Under the pieces are notes generated by a model. It did not search any database. It was not told the origin of the DNA and saw only the letters and a list, made by a program, of their open reading frames with translations. A DNA stretch of 5,408 nucleotides. Origin: an uncultured Clostridia bacterium. GTDB taxonomy: Bacteria > Bacillota > Clostridia > Peptostreptococcales > Anaerovoracaceae. Positions 1-4,833 of this stretch are shown here, in pieces. The position numbers and the translations under genes were made by a program. The stretch lies in the NCBI GenBank assembly GCA_946402595.1, contig CAMIWY010000115.1:1-5408 (forward strand), read 5' to 3'. The first letter of the stretch is position 1. Every line of letters begins with the position of its first letter.

Positions 1-138
1 AAAATGGCTGTATAGAGATGCTTTACGAATCCCTACCGCATCTGCGATCTGCGAAATGCTCGTAGCTTCATAACCATTAACTGAAAACAGATCCAGCGCG
101 ACATTCAGTATCTCATCTCTTGTATTGCCCTTATCCAT
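1..138 (-). CDS. TetR/AcrR-family transcriptional regulator, N-terminal part only (runs off left edge)
   Basis: Forty-six codons are visible, open to the window edge. They encode a typical TetR DNA-binding head: a first helix (residues about 5-20, with ILNVALDLF), then a helix-turn-helix with GYEATSISQIADAVGI (about 22-37) and the hallmark KASLYSHF (39-46). The ATG at 138 is well supported by GGAGG (positions 149-145 on the minus strand) six bases upstream. The ligand-binding C-terminal domain lies outside the window, so the inducer and targets cannot be told. The gene follows bceB on the same strand after 76 nt and has its own promoter there. Such repressors usually control their own gene and a neighbouring transporter or enzyme. 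Whether this one acts on the Bce module or on genes to the left is unknown. Family assignment is firm; function beyond that is not. Confidence 0.93.
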   Translation of the reverse strand, partial: MDKGNTRDEILNVALDLFSVNGYEATSISQIADAVGIRKASLYSHF

Positions 139-177
139 AGCATTCCTCCGGCAGTAAAATATATATTGGACATCACC

Positions 178-206
178 ATTCTACCTACCGTTCGTTCGTT
201 AGTCAA
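178..206 (-). promoter_or_regulatory. Sigma-A-type promoter of the tetR-family gene
   Basis: Reading the minus strand, TTGACT (206-201) is followed by a 17-base spacer and TAGAAT (183-178). This is a near-consensus -35/-10 pair at ideal spacing. It starts nine bases after the bceB stop and would give a leader of roughly 35 nt ending in the GGAGG site of the tetR-family gene. The spacer is filled by an operator-like repeat, which suggests autorepression. Promoter activity is inferred from sequence only. Confidence 0.75.
185..202. promoter_or_regulatory. Probable TetR operator in the promoter spacer (O1)
   Basis: On the plus strand this reads CTACCGTTCGTTCGTTAG, an imperfect palindrome of the form CTAnCGnnCGnnCGnTAG (12 of 18 positions symmetric) built on three tandem CGTT-like steps. 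It sits between the -35 and -10 of the tetR-family gene, the usual place for an autoregulatory TetR site. Binding is inferred from position and symmetry. Confidence 0.5.
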
Positions 207-214
207 TACCTTTT

Positions 215-233
215 TTACGAAACGATTCGGTAG
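215..233. repeat. Inverted partial copy of the operator-like element (O2), at the end of bceB
   Basis: The minus strand reads CTACCGAATCGTTTCGTAA here. It shares CTACCG and the CGTT/TCGT steps with the element at 185-202 in the opposite orientation. Its core CGAAACGATTCG (218-229, plus strand) is itself nearly palindromic (10 of 12). It lies over the last codons of bceB, so part of the similarity could be chance. It could be a second repressor site on the other side of the -35 box. Confidence 0.35.
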
Positions 234-2245
234 TATGCATTAGATGTAACTCTGTATATGACCGCATATACTATACCGCAGATCAGTACGCATACACTGG
301 AGGTAATGATCAGGCGCGGTATGTCAAACAGTCCGAACAGCATGAGCAGCTTGTTTACTATAGGCAGTACCACCACCAAGTGTATGCAGGCTAAGATTAT
401 TGGGATAAGGAATACCGTCAGCATCTGTGAATTGATGCTTTTTCTTATTTCATCCTTCGTCATGCCGACCTTCTGCATTATGTCGAATCTGGACTGATCC
501 TCGAAACCTTCCGAGACCTGTTTGTAATACATGATTATCACGCAGGACATCAGGAAGATGATGCTGAGCAGAATGCCGAGGAAAAACAGTCCTCCGAAGG
601 TGCTGACGAAGTCGCCTCGTTCTGCTTCATGGCTCTCGCAGTAGCAGTTGTCAAAGTCAAGCGGCTTCAGTTCCTCTTTGATCAAATTATCCAGTGTGGC
701 TGCCAGAGCCACCTGCTCGTCGGCGTCAAGGCCGGTATCAAAACGGCAGTCCCAGAACCACGCCAGCATAGGCTCGCCGTCGTAATCTGCATATTTTGTG
801 TAGTTCTTCGCGACCTCACCAGCATCCTTCACGATCACAAAGATGCCCGGAGATGCCGAGACCACTGCAGCCGGATCTATCTCTTCTATCCTGTCATCGA
901 TACGCTTTGTGACTTTGAACGGAACATCCCCGATAGTTATCACATCGCCGATCTCTATGTCCTTTGCGGTTCCGACCAATGCTTCACCCTGAGCCACTGT
1001 CTCGTTATAGCCAAATACTCTGTTATAGACATCCACATCAATGAACAGTATCTGCGCTACTTTGTCATAATTGATGAAAGCAAGATCTGACTTTGAGTTG
1101 AGTGTGACATCCAGCTTGCTGTCATCGAAGTAACCGCTGATCGACCACTCGTAATATGTTTTGTTGTTCATTATCTCCGCACCGTGTTCCTCAGCAGCGG
1201 CCTTAAGGTCAGCATCCAGCTTCTCACCCAGATCCTCAAGGCTTTCATCATAACCGTACTTGCACGCAAAGGCACCTATCTCGTTAGGATAGCGCACATT
1301 GAGGCACTGCTCTGCACCTGTGTAAAGCGCTGAAGTCGAGGACATCATTACAAGGATCATCGTCAGAAGGATGCAGATCGACGCAAGTCCCGCGCCGTTT
1401 CTCTTCATGCGATATGCCATCGAAGACACCGATACAAAATGATTTGTCTGGTAATAGTAGTTCCTATTCTTCTGAAGCATCCTGCAAAGGATGACAGAGC
1501 CTGCGATCAGAAGAAGATAGGTACCTATCATTATCAGTATCACGGCGACAAAGAACCACATGAGTGCTGACATAGGTTGCTGTATCTTAAGCGCGATATA
1601 GTATCCCGACCCAAGAGATGCAAGGCCGAGGACGCCTGTGAGCCAGTTTGACTTCGGCGGCTTCTCGCCTGCTTTATCTGCAGTCACCAGCTCTATTGGA
1701 CTTGCAAAACTGACTTGTCTCAGCGAATTGAGATAGATCAGCAAAAAAATCGCGCTGTATGTTACAACTGTCATGATGACAGAGGTGAACGGAACAGAGA
1801 AAGCATATCTTACAGGTACTTCTATCAGCTTTGTAAATCCGAGCTCTGCCAGCTTGGAAATCCCTATGCCGGCAATGAGTCCGCCGAATATCGCGACTGC
1901 CCATGTAAACAGCGTTTCGAAGAACAGTATCCTTCCCAGGTTGAATCTGTTCATCCCCAAAATGCTGTAAAGACCGAACTCCTTCTTTCTGCCTTTGATC
2001 AGCGTTGCCTGTGTATAAAAGAGAAACAGAAGCCCGAACAGCGTCATTATATATGTGCCCATCTGCATCATATCGGTAGCAGTGTGCCCGCCCGGCATGC
2101 CGTCCATGATCCCTGAATACCCGAGGAAGTGAAGGATGTAATACACAGCTACCATCATGATGCATGTCACCAGATACGGTGCATACAGCCTGCCGTTCTT
2201 ACGCATGCCGTTCGCAGCCATCTTTGGATAGAATCCCAGCTTCAT
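215..2245 (-). CDS. bceB: BceB-like FtsX-family ABC transporter permease (antimicrobial peptide resistance and sensing)
   Basis: This 676-residue membrane protein has the layout of the Bce permeases. Ten hydrophobic segments lie at about 22-42, 60-80, 105-130, 152-173, 202-220, 228-255, 286-306, 550-574, 608-630 and 643-665. A large extracellular domain (about 307-549) separates segments 7 and 8, as in BceB. The start MKLGFYPKMA and the following RKNGRLYAPY are typical of the family. The extracellular domain holds five cysteines (314, 328, 500, 534, 536). In known systems the permease works with BceA in the cytoplasmic membrane to release cell-wall precursors from peptide antibiotics such as bacitracin, and it signals transport activity to BceS. 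The ATG overlaps the bceA stop by one base (TAATG), with GGAGG (2259-2255) nine bases upstream inside bceA, indicating coupled translation. The actual peptide substrate cannot be read from sequence; VraG- or PsdB-type specificity is equally possible. Confidence 0.9.
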   Translation of the reverse strand: MKLGFYPKMAANGMRKNGRLYAPYLVTCIMMVAVYYILHFLGYSGIMDGMPGGHTATDMMQMGTYIMTLFGLLFLFYTQATLIKGRKKEFGLYSILGMNRFNLGRILFFETLFTWAVAIFGGLIAGIGISKLAELGFTKLIEVPVRYAFSVPFTSVIMTVVTYSAIFLLIYLNSLRQVSFASPIELVTADKAGEKPPKSNWLTGVLGLASLGSGYYIALKIQQPMSALMWFFVAVILIMIGTYLLLIAGSVILCRMLQKNRNYYYQTNHFVSVSSMAYRMKRNGAGLASICILLTMILVMMSSTSALYTGAEQCLNVRYPNEIGAFACKYGYDESLEDLGEKLDADLKAAAEEHGAEIMNNKTYYEWSISGYFDDSKLDVTLNSKSDLAFINYDKVAQILFIDVDVYNRVFGYNETVAQGEALVGTAKDIEIGDVITIGDVPFKVTKRIDDRIEEIDPAAVVSASPGIFVIVKDAGEVAKNYTKYADYDGEPMLAWFWDCRFDTGLDADEQVALAATLDNLIKEELKPLDFDNCYCESHEAERGDFVSTFGGLFFLGILLSIIFLMSCVIIMYYKQVSEGFEDQSRFDIMQKVGMTKDEIRKSINSQMLTVFLIPIILACIHLVVVLPIVNKLLMLFGLFDIPRLIITSSVCVLICGIVYAVIYRVTSNAYYRIVS

Positions 2246-3006
2246 TATCTGTCACCTCCCTGTGCGAGAAGCGTCAGTGTATTGCTAATCTTCTGATACA
2301 TCTGCTGATCAGTGGCATCGCCTTTATATATCTGGTGGAACACTACTCCATCGCGTATAAACATAACCCTGGAAGCCCTGCTCGCAGCCTTTGTGGAATG
2401 AGTTACCATCAGGATGGTATGTCCCATCTGATTCACCTTAGCGAAAAGATCAAGCAGCTCGTCTGATGACTTTGAATCAAGTGCGCCCGTAGGCTCATCC
2501 GCCAGAACTATTCTCGGATCTGTGATCAGTGCTCTCGCAACCGCCGCTCTCTGTTTCTGACCGCCGGATACCTCGTAAGGATATTTCTTGAGAAGGGTTT
2601 CGATACCAAGCGGTGATGCAAGGTCATCCAGCCTCTTCTTCATATCTTCCGGCTTCATTCCGGCCAGAACCAGTGGAAGATAGATATTGTCTTCGAGAGA
2701 GAATGTATCCAGCAGATTGAAGTCCTGAAACACATACCCCAGATTGTCTCTGCGGAATTTTGCAAGATCCGAGTCCCTGACTGCGCTCAGCTTCATGCCG
2801 TCAAGTATGACCGTTCCTTCTGTCGGCTTGTCCAGAGCCGCGATTATGTTCAGCAGGGTGGTCTTGCCGCTGCCGGATTCTCCCATGATAGCGACATATT
2901 CGCCCTTTTCAACTGTGAAATTGACGTTCTTCAGCGCTTCAACGGATGCTCCGCCGAAACGAGTCCTGTATGTTTTTTTTATTCCTCTTGCTTCAAGTAA
3001 ACTCAT
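2245..3006 (-). CDS. bceA: BceA-like ABC transporter ATP-binding protein
   Basis: This is the ATPase partner of the downstream permease, acting on the inner face of the membrane as a dimer. At 253 residues it has normal length and all motifs: Walker A GESGSGKTT (42-50), Q-loop glutamine 94 in VFQDFNLLD, signature VSGGQKQR (146-153), Walker B IVLADEPT (166-173) with catalytic glutamate 171, D-loop ALDS (175-178) and switch histidine 203 in MVTHS. The sequence is of the LolD/MacB/BceA class that pairs with FtsX permeases. The ATG at 3006 is preceded by AGGAGG (3020-3015) at eight bases. The gene begins a second transcription unit after a 107-nt gap that carries a BceR-box-like site, so expression is probably induced through the upstream two-component system. 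The stop overlaps the bceB start by one base. No key residue is missing. Confidence 0.94.
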   Translation of the reverse strand: MSLLEARGIKKTYRTRFGGASVEALKNVNFTVEKGEYVAIMGESGSGKTTLLNIIAALDKPTEGTVILDGMKLSAVRDSDLAKFRRDNLGYVFQDFNLLDTFSLEDNIYLPLVLAGMKPEDMKKRLDDLASPLGIETLLKKYPYEVSGGQKQRAAVARALITDPRIVLADEPTGALDSKSSDELLDLFAKVNQMGHTILMVTHSTKAASRASRVMFIRDGVVFHQIYKGDATDQQMYQKISNTLTLLAQGGDR

Positions 3007-3007
3007 T

Positions 3008-3037
3008 ACTGTAACCTCCTTGTTGCCTGATTACAGT
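3008..3037 (-). promoter_or_regulatory. Leader hairpin with the bceA ribosome binding site in its loop
   Basis: A perfect 7-bp inverted repeat, ACTGTAA (3037-3031) and TTACAGT (3014-3008) on the minus strand, encloses a 16-base loop. The AGGAGG site (3020-3015) sits in the loop directly against the stem, and the ATG begins one base after the stem ends. The stem is AT-rich and so only moderately stable. It could present the site openly or hinder the ribosome. A role in translation control is inference. Confidence 0.4.
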
Positions 3038-3043
3038 CTGATG

Positions 3044-3054
3044 ATAATAATATA
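3044..3054 (-). promoter_or_regulatory. Probable -10 region of the bceAB promoter
   Basis: The minus strand reads TATATTATTAT, offering overlapping -10 hexamers (TATATT 3054-3049; TATTAT 3052-3047 or 3049-3044). At 17-base spacing the -35 would be AGATCC or ATCCGA, both poor matches to TTGACA. A weak -35 fits a promoter that needs an activator such as BceR bound upstream. The exact start site cannot be fixed by eye. Confidence 0.45.
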
Positions 3055-3081
3055 AGCAGAGCCGTTCCATCGGATCTGCTT
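3054..3081. repeat. Imperfect hairpin between the BceR box and the -10 region
   Basis: On the minus strand AAGCAGA (3081-3075) and TCTGCTT (3060-3054) are perfect complements. Inside them, after one mismatch, CCG pairs with CGG around a six-base loop ATGGAA. The element lies between bceS and bceA and is followed by ATATTATTAT rather than a true T-run. It could be a weak terminator for bceRS transcripts, or a DNA dyad in the promoter, since it touches the second BceR half-site and the -10. Confidence 0.4.
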
Positions 3082-3104
3082 ACATATTTCTTACATATAT
3101 GTCA
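3080..3104. promoter_or_regulatory. BceR-box-like operator upstream of bceA (one full and one partial site)
   Basis: The minus strand reads TGACATATATGTAA at 3104-3091. This fits the TNACA-N4-TGTAA inverted repeat that I recall as the consensus for BceR-type regulators. A second, overlapping, weaker match TAAGAAATATGTAA (3093-3080) keeps a full TGTAA half with a degenerate partner. The site is about 36 bases upstream of the -10 region (25 for the weaker copy), as expected for an activator. Position, motif and a BceR homologue encoded next door all agree. Binding itself is inferred. Confidence 0.65.
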
Positions 3105-3113
3105 CATTTATGA

Positions 3114-4079
3114 TCAATCTTCTGTCACGAGTCTTGTGGTTCTGAAATCAAGTATTATCGTCGTGCCCCTGCCCGGCTGCGACTCAGCGCTTATCGTATG
3201 CCCGAGATTGTCCGTTATCCTTTTGCAGAGATAAAGCCCGATCCCGCTTGCCCGTTTATCCTCGCGACCGTTGAAGCCGGTGTAGCCGTTTTCAAATATG
3301 CGAGGAAGGTCTTCAGCACTTATACCTATACCGGTATCACTGATATGGAGAATTCCCGGCTCATCCATATAGATATGCACGCCGCCTTCTGAAGTGTACT
3401 TGACCGCATTTGAAATAATCTGCTCTATAACGAATGTCAGCCATTTTCCATCGGTGAGCACAGTATAATTCACTGGCTGATAATCCAGCGTCAGTCTCTT
3501 CAGAATGAATTCCCTTGAAAACTTCCGGACAGCCGTGCGGATGATACTGTCAAGATCATATTCCTTTATAAGGTAGTCCGTGCTGTCCGAATCCAGTCGC
3601 AGGAACGTCAGCACCATTTCGACATATTCTTCGATCCGGTTCAGATCTGAAGTGAGTTTTCTTGCCGTCTCTGTATCCTCTGACTGGAGGCTGAGCCGCA
3701 TGGCTGCAATCGGAGTTTTGATCTGATGTGCCCAGACAGTATAGTAGTCGATCATATCGTTATACTCTTCTGCCGCGTGAACTGCTGACTGCTTCGCCTC
3801 GTCCTGAAGTTTAGTGATGATCTGCTGATAGTCCTCCTCCAGCCGATCGGCCGGAGCAGGCATTTCTTCGTGGGTAAGCATTATGTGCCGCCTTCGATAA
3901 GCAATATAGTCGATCGCTAATGCGGCTACGCCGATCATAATACTCAGGATCAGCGGGTATGTAACTACTATGACAGGCATATCGAACAGCAGATATGCAG
4001 CCGCGAATGCTCCGGCTATTAGTATGTATACTACTATCGCTTTCGCGCGCGATCTGAGATAGCTCTTAAGCAGCCCCAT
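3114..4079 (-). CDS. bceS: BceS-like intramembrane-sensing sensor histidine kinase
   Basis: The 321-residue protein begins with two closely spaced transmembrane helices (about 14-32 and 36-60) joined by only a few outside residues, so it has no real extracellular sensor. This is the mark of intramembrane-sensing kinases that depend on a BceB-type permease for input. The dimerisation/phosphoacceptor region holds AHQIKTPIAAMRL with phosphorylated histidine 118. The ATPase domain has the N-box EQIISNAVKYT (219-229), G1 box DTGIG (248-252), F-box PRIFENGYTG (259-268) and G2 box ASGIGLYLCK (277-286). Length and motifs are normal, so the kinase should be active. The start ATG overlaps the bceR stop by one base (TAATG), with GGAGG (4091-4087) seven bases upstream, indicating coupled translation with its cognate regulator. 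The signal is presumed to be transport of a cell-wall-active peptide by the downstream ABC transporter. Confidence 0.93.
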   Translation of the reverse strand: MGLLKSYLRSRAKAIVVYILIAGAFAAAYLLFDMPVIVVTYPLILSIMIGVAALAIDYIAYRRRHIMLTHEEMPAPADRLEEDYQQIITKLQDEAKQSAVHAAEEYNDMIDYYTVWAHQIKTPIAAMRLSLQSEDTETARKLTSDLNRIEEYVEMVLTFLRLDSDSTDYLIKEYDLDSIIRTAVRKFSREFILKRLTLDYQPVNYTVLTDGKWLTFVIEQIISNAVKYTSEGGVHIYMDEPGILHISDTGIGISAEDLPRIFENGYTGFNGREDKRASGIGLYLCKRITDNLGHTISAESQPGRGTTIILDFRTTRLVTED

Positions 4080-4756
4080 TATTCGGCCTCCAGGATATAC
4101 CCTACGCCGAACCTTGTTTTGATAAGATCTTTGAGACCGCCTTCTTCAAGAGTTCTGCGGAGCCTGCCCACATTAACTGTCAGCGTGTTTTCATCAACAA
4201 AGCTGTCTGTTTCCCAGAGTGCCTCCATAAGCTTTTCTCTGCTTACGACCTTGTTCTTGTTCTGCATCAGCGTAAGAAAGATCATGTACTCATTTCTTGA
4301 CAGAACTATCTTGTTGCCGTTGTACAGCAGCGTATTATCCTCAGTATTGAGCACAGCGCCTGCCGCCTGCAGAGTGAAAGTATTCCGGTTGAAATCGTAT
4401 GCCCTGCGAAGAAGCGCCTGTACCTTAGCGATCAGAACGCTTTGGTCAAAAGGCTTTGGGATATAGTCATCAGCGCCCATGTTCATGGCCATGATGATAT
4501 TCATGTTGTCTGTTGCAGACGAAATGAATATGATTGGCACCGAGCTTGTCTTTCGTATCTCCTGACACCAGTGATAGCCACCCATGTATGGGAGAGTGAT
4601 GTCCATAATGACCAGATGGGGCTTGTATTCCTCGATTTCTTCCGTGACACGGCGGAAGTCAGTTATCTTACGGGCTTCCATCCCCCAGCCAGCAAGACAA
4701 TTGCATATTCCTTCAGCTATTCCGTTATCGTCTTCTACTATGATTACCCTATACAT
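4079..4756 (-). CDS. bceR: BceR-like response regulator, OmpR/PhoB family
   Basis: This 225-residue regulator has a receiver domain (about 1-115) with acidic residues E8, D9 and D10, phosphorylated aspartate 52 in VIMDITLP, the conserved serine pair at 79-80 and lysine 101 in IPKPFD. A winged-helix DNA-binding domain follows (about 125-225), with ENTLTVNVGRLRR (189-201) as recognition helix and GVGYILE as the wing hairpin end. It should be phosphorylated by the downstream kinase and bind the palindrome in front of bceA. I chose the ATG at 4756 (MYRVIIVEDD), which places the receiver's first strand at the usual position. An in-frame TTG four codons upstream (4768) has no ribosome binding site and overlaps a TATAAT. 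Even the ATG has only a weak site (GGGA, about seven bases away), so translation may be modest, which suits a regulator. Confidence 0.93.
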   Translation of the reverse strand: MYRVIIVEDDNGIAEGICNCLAGWGMEARKITDFRRVTEEIEEYKPHLVIMDITLPYMGGYHWCQEIRKTSSVPIIFISSATDNMNIIMAMNMGADDYIPKPFDQSVLIAKVQALLRRAYDFNRNTFTLQAAGAVLNTEDNTLLYNGNKIVLSRNEYMIFLTLMQNKNKVVSREKLMEALWETDSFVDENTLTVNVGRLRRTLEEGGLKDLIKTRFGVGYILEAE

Positions 4757-4767
4757 GATTATTCCCA

Positions 4768-4773
4768 ATTATA
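4768..4773 (-). promoter_or_regulatory. Possible -10 box before bceR
   Basis: The minus strand carries a perfect TATAAT here, 11 bases before the bceR ATG. No recognisable -35 lies 16-18 bases upstream, and a transcript from it would start only about five bases before the start codon. It is either a promoter for a nearly leaderless message or a chance match in an AT-rich gap. Confidence 0.25.
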
Positions 4774-4779
4774 ATAGTA

Positions 4780-4812
4780 GTCTAAATCTCGTATTATTTA
4801 TGTGATTTAGAC
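4780..4812. repeat. 9-bp perfect inverted repeat in front of bceR
   Basis: GTCTAAATC (4780-4788) and GATTTAGAC (4804-4812) are exact reverse complements around a 15-base AT-rich centre. A second, overlapping pair, ACGAG and CTCGT (minus strand, at 4792-4788 and 4815-4811), offers an alternative pairing. The repeat lies 21 bases downstream of the end of the right-hand gene and six bases upstream of the TATAAT. The stem is AT-rich and lacks a T-run, so an operator is likelier than a terminator. It does not match the BceR box. Confidence 0.5.
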
Positions 4813-4833
4813 GAGCATTGTTGGTTATCTTCC

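Noticed and set aside
185..233. Intrinsic terminator after bceB formed by the two CTACCG elements
   Set aside because: The potential hairpin is imperfect, has no downstream T-run and contains a good promoter, so operators are the better reading.
629..1090. Plus-strand open frame of 153 codons opposite bceB
   Set aside because: It is antisense to a well-supported permease, lacks a good ribosome binding site and gives no recognisable protein.
1674..2165. Minus-strand open frame of 163 codons inside bceB in another frame
   Set aside because: The translation is rich in H, R and C without domain character. It is an out-of-frame reading of the BceB transmembrane region.
2744..3055. Plus-strand open frame of 103 codons opposite the bceA start and promoter
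   Set aside because: It is a mirror of the ATPase motifs with no ribosome binding site, and it runs into the intergenic region only by chance.
3054..3081. Strong intrinsic terminator after bceS
   Set aside because: The stem is interrupted and the following bases are ATATTATTAT, not a T-run, so it is listed only as an ambiguous hairpin.
4119..4774. Overlapping plus-strand open frames opposite bceR
   Set aside because: They are shadows of the response regulator with low-complexity serine/leucine translation and no start signals.
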